From the IMG/VR virus record IMGVR_UViG_3300025401_000023, positions 1 to 64,000 of that record: 64,000 bases of DNA. One strand, written 5' to 3'. Made by a program: the position numbers and the translations under genes. The notes below the pieces were generated by a model. The model did not search any database, had not been told where the DNA came from, and saw only the letters and a list, made by a program, of their open reading frames with translations. Positions 23,598-36,200 of this stretch are shown here, in pieces (the stretch's first letter is position 1; each line of letters opens with the position of its first letter). This DNA comes from a virus.

Positions 23598-25702
23598 TAT
23601 AATGCACCAGTGTAAATTATGTAATTGATTGTTGCATATGGATTCATTGTTAAAAATCCTTGCCCTAAGGTGTTTGCAGTAACTGATCCACTACTAGGAA
23701 ATCCTGATCCACTACTTGTAGTTGGTAATCCTAGACCGGGAACAGCATTAGGATCAGGACCTGCACCAGGCAAACCTGCCGCATAGTATTGAGCATTTCC
23801 GCTACTTAGATTATGAAAGTGATCTGGAAGATTATTAATTGTTAGTGTTTGTGTTTGACTACCGCTACCAGTTCCTATAGTATCTGCTGTAATATCAGTT
23901 ACTCTGTTTGCTGAGCCACCACCAGTTTGAATCTGTGTGCCGGACCCGTCTTTACTAGGAACAGTGACACCGTTATCCATATTATCACGACCTAGTGGGA
24001 ATCTTCCACGCATATCAGGTAACGCAAATGTTCCTAACCCTTGTAAAAGTTGAGTTGGCTTATATACATAACCAATAACTTGAAATAATGCAGTATAATC
24101 TGAAACTTTTACTTCACTGCCGTCACATAATAGATATCCAGGCGGAACTGTTGTTCCTGCAAACGGCATCAAAGCGCCTACTGGCATTGTAGCAACATGA
24201 TTAAACAGTGTTTGTTTAGTCATACTTAATAAGCCAGTACCTGCTCTATAAACTAACAACTGATCAGTCGGTGCTGAATCGTCAGCGGCTGCCTTAGATG
24301 TAATAATTCCTGAGCTGATTGTTGTGTTAAACAACGCAACACCGCTAGTTGTCTGTCCATCAAAACTTACATCAGGAGCAGAAACGTCACCAGTTAATCT
24401 AAAGTTTGTCGGGCTTTGTAGCTTTGCGGCAGCTCCGGTGATACTACCTGTAAGTTGCCCTGTGAATACTCCGTTAAAATTGCCAACGAATGATTGTGCG
24501 TAGATATTTCTAAATGTTGCGTTTGCTGACCCAATGTCGTAAATTGCAGTAGTTGATGGTAGTAAGGCAGCACCAGTTATTGGATTTGAACTAGAGTCAA
24601 TCCAATTTAAATATAATTGCCCATTAATAGTAGTATCATCTCCAAGAGATGTTTTCTTAGCAACTTGTAACCCGCCAAGAGTTTGTATACTTGGACCGTT
24701 AGTATCGGTAAGATCTAATGTTCCAGTGTCAGTCAATCCAGCACTAGTTGTTATTGTACCAAGTACATCAAGCGCAGATGCAGGAGTAACATTATTTGGG
24801 CCAATACCAACTTTGCCTAACGGCGATAAATGTACTAGAATTGAACTATTTAAATTAAAGTCAATACTGTTTGAACTACTTTTAGAATAGAATACTGTTG
24901 AATTACCATTAACACCAATATTGAAATTTAAACTTTGCCCTAGACTAATGCCGGCATCAGATTTAATATTAATAGCGTTGTTTGTTAAGCTAACTTGATC
25001 GTTACGTAAGAAACTAGAAGCTGGTATTGCTGTGTTATTAACTAGCAATGCATCTGCAGAGCTTGCAGTTCCCCAAATTCTAGATAACGATGCAGTGTTT
25101 GTAGAATCAGTTGTACTTAAATTAATACCTTGATTGATACTAGAAAATCCAGCAATATATGCTTTAGGTATAAAAGTATCTTTACTAATTATTGCAATTC
25201 TATAATTGTTAGCATATAGAGAAATGACTGGATACGTTATATTATTTGTATCAACAATTTCATCAACGATTGGACCAGTTAATGTGCCTGCGCTAAATTG
25301 AGGACCAACTAAAATCCAATTTGATCCCGAAAACAAATACAATTGATTATTTGCAGTATCAGACCATAAATCTCCAACTGTACTATTAGCAACATCAGGA
25401 GCAGATGCTGATTTTTTTAACGAGCCTGCGGCTCCCCAAGTTGTACCATCGTATACTTTAAGTGTGTTAATACCGCCAGCGGTGTCATACCATAGTTGAC
25501 CTTGAACTGGATTTGCAGGAGCTGTGGCATTAGCAAAATTTTCTAACATGTGTAACATGTCAGTTGCAAGAACTGCACCGTAGCCGGCATAGTTCTTACC
25601 AACAAATGTGATACTAGTTTGTGTGTTAAGCGTTTGATCTGCAACTATGATTGGTGCTTTAGCAGGATTGTTTGGTTCAGAATAAGTTACTTGGTACGTC
25701 AT
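23597..25702 (-). CDS. Tail fibre with T4 gp12-like collar domain
   Basis: 701 residues. N-terminal attachment domain as in the two neighbours (KNYAGYGAVL, MLHMLENFANAT, NPVQGQLWYDT). At about residues 505-560 it has the Tail Collar domain: VGALMPFAGTTVPPGYLLCDG, then GTFALPDMRGRFPLGRDN, as in T4 short tail fibre gp12. A Gly/Ser/Pro-rich stretch follows, and the end (GFLTMNPYATINYIIYTGAL) matches collar proteins. It probably binds the host surface. Confidence 0.85.
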   Translation of the reverse strand: MTYQVTYSEPNNPAKAPIIVADQTLNTQTSITFVGKNYAGYGAVLATDMLHMLENFANATAPANPVQGQLWYDTAGGINTLKVYDGTTWGAAGSLKKSASAPDVANSTVGDLWSDTANNQLYLFSGSNWILVGPQFSAGTLTGPIVDEIVDTNNITYPVISLYANNYRIAIISKDTFIPKAYIAGFSSINQGINLSTTDSTNTASLSRIWGTASSADALLVNNTAIPASSFLRNDQVSLTNNAINIKSDAGISLGQSLNFNIGVNGNSTVFYSKSSSNSIDFNLNSSILVHLSPLGKVGIGPNNVTPASALDVLGTITTSAGLTDTGTLDLTDTNGPSIQTLGGLQVAKKTSLGDDTTINGQLYLNWIDSSSNPITGAALLPSTTAIYDIGSANATFRNIYAQSFVGNFNGVFTGQLTGSITGAAAKLQSPTNFRLTGDVSAPDVSFDGQTTSGVALFNTTISSGIITSKAAADDSAPTDQLLVYRAGTGLLSMTKQTLFNHVATMPVGALMPFAGTTVPPGYLLCDGSEVKVSDYTALFQVIGYVYKPTQLLQGLGTFALPDMRGRFPLGRDNMDNGVTVPSKDGSGTQIQTGGGSANRVTDITADTIGTGSGSQTQTLTINNLPDHFHNLSSGNAQYYAAGLPGAGPDPNAVPGLGLPTTSSGSGFPSSGSVTANTLGQGFLTMNPYATINYIIYTGAL

Positions 25703-25705
25703 TTA

Positions 25706-26314
25706 TTAAACTCCTACCAAACCGGTTAGACTTTGAATACGCACAGTATAGTCAATTTGAATTAATCGATTTAAACTTTTTTGCACAGGGTGAAAAATTA
25801 CATGCGTTAACAATAAACTTTGACCGGTTGAACTATAGCTTTGCAAGCCTAACTCATCGAATACAAAAGAATTATTTGCATTTGTAGTTGTATCAAATGC
25901 ACTTTGTCCGCCGGGCTCGCCGTAATCTAACAAGCAGGTTACAAATAAATCAGTATAATTTGTACCAGTTACATGACGAGTTTCAATAAAATTACGTGTA
26001 GGATCTACATTGTTGCTAGAATTACCATCGACAATTTTAGAATATGTTTGATTATATAAACTAGCATTGCTACCTGAACTGTTTGGGGTTAGATATGTAA
26101 TAATTCCAGTTGGATCAATGGCTGTTCCGCCATTACCAAACGCCATTTGATAAACAAATCCCTGACCACTGTTAGCCATACTTTCTGCTAGGGCAATACT
26201 AATGTTCTCGTAATGAATTGCATTACGTTTATTAACATAAATTTCTTTGGATTCAGGGTCATGAATCTTAATATGCCCTTCTATATGTATTCCAGTTACG
26301 TCTTTACTCTGCAT
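25706..26314 (-). CDS. Conserved virion structural protein, tail region
   Basis: 202 residues. Starts HIEGHIKIHDPESKEIYVNKRN and contains YQMAFGNGGTAIDPTGIITY and FDELGLQS; these elements occur in a structural protein found next to tail-fibre genes in T4-like cyanophages. Beta-rich with a conserved C-terminal strand (RLIQIDYTVRI). It may be a fibre connector. A late-type promoter is 20 bases upstream. Confidence 0.7.
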   Translation of the reverse strand: MQSKDVTGIHIEGHIKIHDPESKEIYVNKRNAIHYENISIALAESMANSGQGFVYQMAFGNGGTAIDPTGIITYLTPNSSGSNASLYNQTYSKIVDGNSSNNVDPTRNFIETRHVTGTNYTDLFVTCLLDYGEPGGQSAFDTTTNANNSFVFDELGLQSYSSTGQSLLLTHVIFHPVQKSLNRLIQIDYTVRIQSLTGLVGV

Positions 26315-26334
26315 AATGGTCTCTCTTTATCTTG

Positions 26335-26341
26335 TATTTAT
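26335..26341 (-). promoter_or_regulatory. Late-type promoter element ATAAATA(C)
   Basis: ATAAATAC on the minus strand, 20 bases before the structural gene that starts at 26314. Confidence 0.5.
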
Positions 26342-26371
26342 CCGTGTTCATAATGTGCTAGTTTAATGTTG

Positions 26372-27238
26372 TTAACTTTCTAATTTAATTAAGTTAAGAG
26401 TAACTGTAATTGCCGCGGCTGAACCGCCGTTATTGTATACTTTTAATTGTATATTGTTATTAGGAACAGTTTCGTCATTGAACCCAAAAATCATTGGGGT
26501 AAATTTTTGTGTACCTGCAGAAGTTGTAATAACTTCAGCAATTACTCCGCTACCGGGTGTTGGATCAGTTGTTTTTGACCTAGATACATCTGCTACCTGT
26601 GTTGCCACAGAAGTATACACGCTTACCCAGGCCGCTGAACTAACAGTTATACTTAAAAGTGCATAACTTTTAAATCCAGTAATTGTAATGATGTCAAATG
26701 CGCTGGCAGCAATTGATTGAGTTGTTCCAGATGCTGTAGTTCTAGCTATAGTAGTTTGTGTGGCTACTAGTTGACTACTGCCGTTTAGAGTTATTGTTGT
26801 TCCATCAACTTTTACTACACCTAATGTACTAGTAGTTGCAGTCGGCACTATTTGGGGAGGAGAACTAATTACTCCGGTTCCACTAATTGTTATACTAGTA
26901 CCGTCTACCTTGACTCCGCCGATAACACTAGTACTAGCTGTTGGCAAGGTGTAAGGCGTTGGCGCTCCATTAATTTTAGCATAACTTAAACTAGTAATCC
27001 AAGAAGGGTCTGCATAAGAGTTAGTTGTTAATACAACATTGTTAATTACTGGAGTTTGCCAAGATAATGTTGTACCATCAGTACTTAAAAATAAACCACT
27101 ATTTCCGGTTTGAGCCGGTATAACAGTACTGCTATAAAGTTCTGTAAAATTAGCATTTATTTTTTGAGCACCAGTTCGGAATGAATCGCCTGTGTGATCA
27201 TTTGCCGCTGATCCTATGTTGATAAGTTGCTGTGCCAT
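26372..27238 (-). CDS. Virion structural protein, fibre/baseplate type
   Basis: 288 residues. The N-terminus (LINIGSAANDHTGDSFRTGA, then QKINANFTELYSS) is a well-known attachment motif of phage fibre and baseplate-linked proteins. Then come two similar segments, VIGGVKVDGTSITISGTGVI and TLGVVKVDGTTITLNGSSQL, an internal repeat. The C-terminal 120 residues form a beta-sandwich-like domain. It follows the giant gene by 2 bases, so it is probably part of the same structure. Confidence 0.72.
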   Translation of the reverse strand: MAQQLINIGSAANDHTGDSFRTGAQKINANFTELYSSTVIPAQTGNSGLFLSTDGTTLSWQTPVINNVVLTTNSYADPSWITSLSYAKINGAPTPYTLPTASTSVIGGVKVDGTSITISGTGVISSPPQIVPTATTSTLGVVKVDGTTITLNGSSQLVATQTTIARTTASGTTQSIAASAFDIITITGFKSYALLSITVSSAAWVSVYTSVATQVADVSRSKTTDPTPGSGVIAEVITTSAGTQKFTPMIFGFNDETVPNNNIQLKVYNNGGSAAAITVTLNLIKLES

Positions 27239-27240
27239 TA

Positions 27241-30200
27241 TTAATTTCCTTGGTCAAATGTTGTAGTAGTTGAATCAAATGTGCCAACACTTGAATCGAA
27301 TGTTGAAATAACTGCTGTCGGTTGTTGCAAATATTTATTGTAATCTGTATACCATATTCCAGGTGTAGCTTTTAAGAATCTAGAAATAGTATTGTTATCA
27401 TCTAATATGTTAAGAGCACCATCCCATGCTGTTCCAGAACGTTTAACAACAGTTACTTGTGTTCCAACAGCTAATTTATTTGTAAGACGTATACTAGACG
27501 ACACTCCGTTAACTGCAAAATCTGCATCTAGTTGTACATCACCTTCTGGACTATAAGGTGCAACATTAACATTATGAACTTTATACGGCGATTTCTTTAA
27601 GCGAATATTACCAATAAAGAACTGCCAGTTACTGCTGTCTGTACTGAATTTATCACTACTAGTATGTGCTGTGATACATCTGTAAGTATAGGTGTTTACA
27701 TTTACTACAACACCTACAGGATATAGTACTCCGCTAGTCCATGTTAAACTAGTGTCATACCCGCCTACAAACACTTCAATGTCGTCTGCTTGCAAATATC
27801 CTGCTGGGATTGAAGATTCATAGCCTGATGCATAGTTCCAATTAGCAGTAGTAGTATATGCTTTTCCAGATGCAATAACTTCAGCCATTGGTGTAATTTG
27901 TAAATTAACTATATTAGTGCCGTCTGATAAAATCTGTTCAACTGTTGTTGTATCAGTGTATGGAATTGTTTCAGATCCGCCGATATCTTGAACAATTGAT
28001 CCAGCAATATGTAACGGTGGGGTGCCAGTTCCTAGTGTACCTCTACGTAGTCTGCTTAATACATTACCGTTAAGGGCAAAATATTCAATTCGTTCACCTC
28101 GTATTTCAATAATGCCTGGTTTATTTTGAGAAGGATTAGGAACATCAAAATTACTTGCATCCTTAACAGTAATAATAGTATCATTCCATAGCAAATCATT
28201 AACTAAGATAGTTTGCTTGTTAAGACTTAGTCGTTTATATATTACGCGATTTAGCATATCTTTAAATTGCATATAAGAGATACTAGCCGTTAACACGTTA
28301 CTACTGAACAGCATTACTGAAATATTATCGTTAGCCGCTGGTGCATGTGCTAACTGAATACTATTTCTATCATCATTAACCTTATAGTCAAAACTTGGGA
28401 TTAACAATGTATTATTTTGTATAACCCAGACATAATTTTCATCAATCACTGGTCTATCTAATACTATTCGACCATTGCTGATTGCATTGTATGTATAGAA
28501 TTCTAAAGTATCTGGAGTTAAACTTAGGTCTGAAGTAACAGTAGTGGTAGTACGTTCAATATCTAAAATATTGTGTTGGTAACTACTAATAATTTCAACC
28601 ACGCTGTTTATTGCTGGAGCTGTATTAAATGTAATTGTATTATTTGATGGAGTGTATGAATAATCTGCGCCTGCATTAACGCTTACAACTAGCTGTGTTC
28701 CTGTGTAAGTTTTGTATGCTGGTTTGCTCAGTTTAATTGTAATTCCACTAATATCAACAATATAATCTTTTCCAAGAATTAGTTCTACGCCATTTGCAAT
28801 AACTTGAATATTTGTAATTGCAAGTACATATGGTCTAAACTTAGTTGGGTCAATTGTATAGTTTAATCTATTATTACCAATAGTAAAATAGCTGTTAGTA
28901 GGAGCTCGAAGTATATTTGATCCTACTCTTACAATAATATTAGATTCGGTTGGAATACTAGTGCCAATTGGATTTGCTAACACAAATGATGTTAAACTAC
29001 CATTTGGGGTTATACGCTCTGTCTTTGTAATTGCAAAAGTTTGTTGATTCCCACTAACAATAACAAAATTTATTAACGCACCAGTTACCGGCGGTTTAAC
29101 AAATCGTATGCCAACTGCATCAACTAACGAATAACTAGAATCTGTTTTAAATAAATCTGCATTTGTAACTACACCATCAACATATACTAGAGTAGTAATA
29201 GAATCAAGCCAAGTTGCTCGAGTAATAAACTCTTGTGTTATGCCATCACCGACAAAATAGTCAATATCTAAAATATTACTGCCATTAAAACCAATGCTGA
29301 ATATTCCAATTTCTTGACCTGCCGCAGGCACAGTATTAAAAATAACTAGTTTATTACGATAATCAATAGTATAATTATCGATCTGAGTTTCGATTACATT
29401 TCCTAATTTTACTATTACTGCTTGCGAACTATTAGGTTGTTGAGAGATTGCGTACGATGATGTTATACCATCGCTAAAATATCTATCCACTTTAAAGTTT
29501 GCGCTACCTGAACTATTTTGATCGTATACTTTAATTGCAAGAGTATCAACAACTTGTCCTGGAACTACTTCTTCAGGCGCTGGACTAGATGTAGGAGTTA
29601 CTAATCCATCACCATCCATAATAATATCGTCAGCCGCAAAGCCAGTTGCTGTAGAATAAGCAAGATCACCGCCTGTAATAGCAGTATCATAATCAACATT
29701 CTGAGGAGTTACTGATCCGTCGCTAGTGCTCTTACGGAAAATAAATCTATCTCCAGAAGACACTACAAATTCTGGAGGTAGTTCAACAACGTTAGTGATA
29801 ACATTATTAATAATTTCTCCGTCAATTGTTGAATCAGATTGTCCATATACTGTCGATGCTTGACCTGCATCATCAACTGTAGGTGATCCTGTAATTGTAG
29901 CACCACCTCCATCTAATGGAGTGATTGTCTGGCCAGGACTACCTGCTATAGGAGTATACATCACAGCGTTAAAATTTGTTTGCTGTGCAGTACCGTATTG
30001 CGGATCGTCAATTCTAACTGGAGATAAAATTCCAGTTATGTTTATAACGCTGCCAGCAGTTACCGCAGTAACTAATATTATTGAACCATTTTTATTAATA
30101 GTAACATCAACCGCTGGTACTAGTGTTCTAGTAAACACTATTGAACTGCCGGTAGGAACATCAACAAAAATAATTTGACTCAGGCTAACTGTAGTTGATG

Positions 30201-33200
30201 ACGGAATTGCTGTAATTGTTGTATTATAACTAAATGATGCTGTTGAATTACATGTAACAACGTCACCTATTTTTAATCCATCTGTACTTGCAATAGTAAG
30301 TGTAGTTAATCCTGCGCTATTTACTGTTAAAGAGTGTGTTGCGCTAACTACTGTACGAACAACTGTTACTACTGGTAACTCAGAAAGAACATTATACGCA
30401 TATGATAATTTAACACCGTCAGACACATACGAATCTACATTACTCTGTAGATGGTACACATTTATCTGTGTTCCAGCTGTAGGAGTATATGGTAATGTAA
30501 ATACACGTTGATTGGTTGATGCTGTTACAATATAATCATCAAATAGAGGGTCAACACTATCCCACTTATCTGAATAATAAGGAAGTGCGTCCCATCCTGA
30601 ACTAATGTCAAACCCTAAACCTGTGACAATTACTCCGCCGTAATCAATACCTGTCATTAACTGAGCAAGATCTTTTCCTAAGTTTCCTGAAGAAGTATTA
30701 TAGTAGTATTGAATACGATCTGCTGAAGTTAGCAAGTCCCAATTTTTAATATAGTTAACTATTATTTCTGCACCAACTGGAGGAGGACTAGTGAATGTTA
30801 TAGATCCTGAATAACTAGTATATCCCTTAGCCGTAGATGTTACTGTAGTAAGTTTGTATAATTCACGGAGCACTGGTGTGCCGTTTACAGTTACACTAGA
30901 TTTTCCAATTCGAATATCAGGTGCCCATTGTAGTTTATATTGCACTTTAGAACCCGAACCGGTAAATGTTTCAGTATTTTCTAATTGATTAATATAGTAT
31001 GTTTGTGTCAGTCTATCAAATTTTACTTTAATCAAAGTTGATCTTACTGGGCTATCCCCAATTATAGCAACCGCTACTGCTGGAGTACCAGTGGCAGTAA
31101 TACCACCTTTAATTGTTACTGTAGGTGCTGACAAGTAACCAGAACCAGGAGTTAACAATATAATTCTGTTTACAACACCGTTAGTATACAAGGCAGTAGC
31201 CGTTGCACCAGAACCACTATCGCTTGTTATAACAACTGTAGGCTGAGTCACATATCCACTGCCGCCTGAAACTATTTTTAATTCAGTTACAACATATCCT
31301 GCGTTATCTAACCAGAATTTCCAAGGATATGTTTGAATTGCTGGATCAGACGCTTGTATTGATCCGTTGGCTACATAGGTATTAATTAAGGAAACTTGAC
31401 CATTTTCATATACTGGTTGTAAATCAAAATCAGTAACAGCTAATTGTCCAGTATCTAAATTTTCATAGTTACTGATATATTCTCTAATTTTTGTTCTATA
31501 TGGTTTAACTTCTGCAATATAATCTTCAAAGTTACTTAAATTTTCTGGTATGTATGTTACAGGTTGGCTTAATGCCCCTACATTGTGTTCAGCTCTTACA
31601 AAACTAGTTTTAAAAATCCAATCAATGTAAGATTGTTCACTATGTGCATATCTTACAGCAGTAAAAAATAAATTTAAATATTCTTGTTTTAGTGTGTTAA
31701 TGAAAATATTATTTTTAATAGCATTTAAAATTACACGCAACTCAACTGCCGCTACTGTATCAAAAGATTCACCGTCAAACGTAGAGCCATCATAACCAAT
31801 ACTAGTATCTACAAACTCATATAATGTAGAATTAAATTGTATAGTTCCGTTTTGTATTCCAACAACACTATATGATAAAGTCCAGTCAACTGATGTTGAG
31901 TTAGCATACTTTGTTAGTAATTCCCAACCTCCAGAATTTGTTGTTCGAACTTTAACAACTTCTCCAACTAGAACAGTTATATTGTTTAATTCTGCAAGAG
32001 TTGCAACAGAATGATCTACTGCGGTAAACTGTGTGTATCCAGTTGCAAACCAATCAGCGTAACTCCAAAAATTTCTAACATCATATGCCTGTGTTATGAT
32101 ACGTGACCATACTTGATTAATTCCGTCATATGAATATATACTCCAATTACCAGTTGCTTGACTATCGCTATGTACTAGTGCCGAGTAATCTCTAATTAAA
32201 CAACTTGTAGAATCACTATATCCAGAACCACTATTAATAACAGTTGCTCCAGTTATTTCTCCTAAGGTGTTAATTGTTGCTTTAACTATTGCACCGCTAC
32301 CCGTTCCAACTATTGAAATATAAGGAGCAATTAAATAGCCTTTACCGGGAGTGGTAATTGTCACACCGACAATTTTTCCATCTACAATCACAGGAACAGC
32401 CGATGCTCTTGAATAAGTTACAACATTTGCAAATCTTAATTCAGCATCTGTATCAAATACAACGTCATACAGACCAGTATTAATATTTGGTTCAGGATCA
32501 AATGATTGCAAGCTACTAATATCACAATTGCTAACAATTTGTTGAGCTATCATGATGTTGTTAGCATATTCAATATACTGTTTAAGAGCTTCAAATCGAT
32601 TAACAAACATGCCCTGGCGTGGTCTGTTTTCAATACCATATTTTAATTTAATTGGTAGTGCAGGATCAGGAACTAATCTGCCAGCAGTATCACGCCCGCA
32701 TAGACTGTCAAACAATTTCTTTTCAATAACACTAGGAATATTAACAGCTGGGTCATTGCTAATCATTTTCCATTGATTATGAATGTTTTGATCAATTTTA
32801 TCAACTAGCCAATACTCTACACTTAATACTACGTTGACATCACTAAGATACTGTTTAGCATTAATCAAACTAAAAGAATTTAGTCCCGTTAATGCTAGGA
32901 ATGTGTAACCTTGGCCTCTTGGATTGCCAATTAATGTAGCAACATTTGATGCAGACATGTTTCTGCCTGAAACATTTGGCGTTATTTTTTTGTTCTTTAC
33001 CCAATAGAAATATGTAATTTTAAATTTTTTACTTACATTATCATATACTTGTCTAGTAGAATAAGAATTATCGCCGTACAACGATTTTCCACTAACTCCG
33101 GCAGCTACTCCAGGTCCGGTATCAGCTATTTTATCCCAAGCTGAAGGTAGGAGAGGAGTTTGTACCCACTCATAAATATCAATTGTTGATCCAACTACTA

Positions 33201-36200
33201 AAGAATTCCATGTAGAATTTCTATAAACTACATCATCTGAATAACTGTCAATAAATTTAGCGGTTCTTAAATCCCACCACAACATGCCTACTTGATCTTT
33301 TGACCAAGCTGAGCTTGTGTCTACGTTGACCGTGGCATCGCCGACAGTATACACTGCTGGATCGTAGAATGTTTTAAATTTGATTTCTTCATCAGCAGGC
33401 CCTGGAATTTTTCCTTGGGCTTGATCGACTACATCTAGGTATGTTATCAGCTGATTAGTGCTTCTATTATACAAGAAAGCCTTTTTAACTTTACTAACAT
33501 CAGGTTTTAAAATTTCTTGTTTATAAGTCTGCCAAGAATACTCATTTGGCATTTTACCGTAATAGTACACTCTACCAGAAACATACGATGTTCCTTGATT
33601 ATCATAATCTAATGCATTAGGTGCGCTAACAAATACATGGTTGTCTCCGACTGCAAATCCAGCACCGTATCCATCTAACGCTTGATTCGTTGTAGTTAAA
33701 CTTTCGCTAAACACCCACTTAGTAGAGTAATTATCATAGATATCAATTCTACCACTGTTAATATTTTTAGTTGAAAACGTTGTTGAATTTTTATCAAACG
33801 TAGTAACACCATTTGTATTAAATGTCATAAACGTTTCAGTGTCGCCATACAGACTATAAACTACTATAGTCTTATAATTATTCATAAATGCAACTTTATT
33901 TCCAAATCGACCATTTGTTTCAGGTTGGTGATCTACTAATGTTTGATACGGAGTTGAACCATAATTTGTTCCATTAAATTTATAAATGTAAACGTTACCA
34001 AGTTGTGGAACTAACGGAGCACTAGCACTGTCGTCTGATATAATTAGATAAGTACCATCATCGGACAGATCAACACTTATTCCAAAGTCTACATTAGAAC
34101 CGCTGATTAGTTGCTGTGTGCCAGCTTGTCCGTTAAGAGAATTGAATAGTACTGTTACTGTTCCAGCAACTGTTCCACCTGCGGCAGCTATTACTAATAC
34201 AGCATTATTATCACTAATGGTAATACTACTTCCAAAGTTACTACCGGCAACTGTGCCAGTTATCGGTAGCACCGGCTGATATCGCCAGCCTATCGAAATA
34301 AAGTTCAATGCGCCACTTGGCTCAGAATTAGGACTACCTGTTAAAACTAATGTTGTTGTATTAAGAACTGCTTCAACTTGTTGATTACCTGTGAAGCCAA
34401 TACCTTGTACATACATTCCAGGTCTGATACCAACGGTTGAACTTACAACAATTGTACTGATGCCACTTCCGACTGGATTATATCCAGTTGTAGCTTCTAA
34501 AAATTCTGTATAGACCAAACCATAAACTGCACCAGTATTGTTATTATTTCCAATTGCACCGATGAACAAATTATTAGTTCCAAAGGTAATTGTTGATCCA
34601 AATTGTTCATTTGCTGAAATCTCTGGGCTAATAATTGTGTCAACTAGTGTGTAGATATTATTTGTATCTTTAGAATATAAAGAAACTACTCCGTGCTGTG
34701 CAGGGCCAACTTGAGGGCTAACTGTAGACCATGATGCTGAACCAGATGATGGAGGAGTTGGTGCTACCTGTGTAGCAGTCATTGTACCTGTAGATGTTGT
34801 TAACAACGCAAAATTATTGCCATTGTAAGTATCTGTAATTGTAAATGTGGTGCTGCCAGATATACGCAAGACATAATATGCCTGTGTTGGAATTATTCCG
34901 CCAAATGTTGTGCCGACTGCAAAGGTTAATCGACGTCCAACTTGTAGGTTAGCTGTAGATGTAGTAGTTAATTCTCCAGTCAATCCGTTGATTGCTGTAA
35001 TTGTTATTGTAGTTTGTCCGTAAGTTTGTTGTATTGCTTGATACAACACATCGTTATAGGTAACTAAAGTGTTTAATGGATAAGAGTCGTATTTGCTCCA
35101 ACTACCTGTTTGAGATACTGGAATATAAGGAATTCTTTCCCAATTAACGCTTCCAATAGGATTATCAGATGTTGTAGAAATTGCTTGATAGTATTGTATA
35201 TTTCCGTCGGACAGCGGATCTATAGAAACAATTAAACCAGTACCATATACTGTACCAGTTGCCCATACTCCGACAAAATTGTGAGAAGCATACCCAGCAA
35301 GCGGACTGCCAGTTGCCATGTATGATCCATCAGGTGAGAACGCAATTACTCTAGCAATATTACTAATTAAATTTAAATTGTTATGAGCAATAAACGGAGG
35401 CTGAATTGCTTGTCGTTGTATCCAAGGAGTTGCAACAGACGCCTTATCATACGTAATAACTTCGCCAATTGCTGTTCCAACCGCAGATATATTACCTGCT
35501 TTATTCATAGCAACAGTTAATCCATATTCTAGATTATTTTGAGGATCGTAGTTATTAATAAAAGACTGCGTATATATAGGATTGTATTTCCAGACAGCCC
35601 ACTTATTATCGGCATTTTTATCAGTCCATATTAGCTCATTGTCGTTAATTACTTTAGGTAATATTGAATCTATTGCATCTATTGAACTTGCACGTTGTGA
35701 CACCAATGCATATACTACTAAGTTAGCTGACTGTGTAAACTGGCCAGGAAACCCAGTAATGGTTGCAGATATTGTAAACGAATTCAATGTAACTGATTGT
35801 ATCTGATAAAAACCTTGTAGTAATGCCACTTGTGCTAATCCTACATATGATCCAGCTTGCAAATTAACTAAATTTTGTGTAGTAATTGTTAGAATTTTTG
35901 TAGTAGCATTATAAGAAACTGATTGAACAACCATATTGATATCAGTATATCTATAAACATTCCAATTATTTTTTTCAAATGTAACCCAGACGTATGCACC
36001 GTTATTAAATTTTGTAATGTCTTGAGAAGTAATATCAGACAACGATTTTAAAGTTAAAAATACATCAGCCGTGTCAACATAACCTGCATCTCGCAAATAA
36101 GGATTATATTTAGATAGTACCGGCCAGGGTTGAGAGTTGTATCCTAATGGTTTTAAATATACATCATTAGGTGTTTGTTGATTGATAAAGACATTTAATG

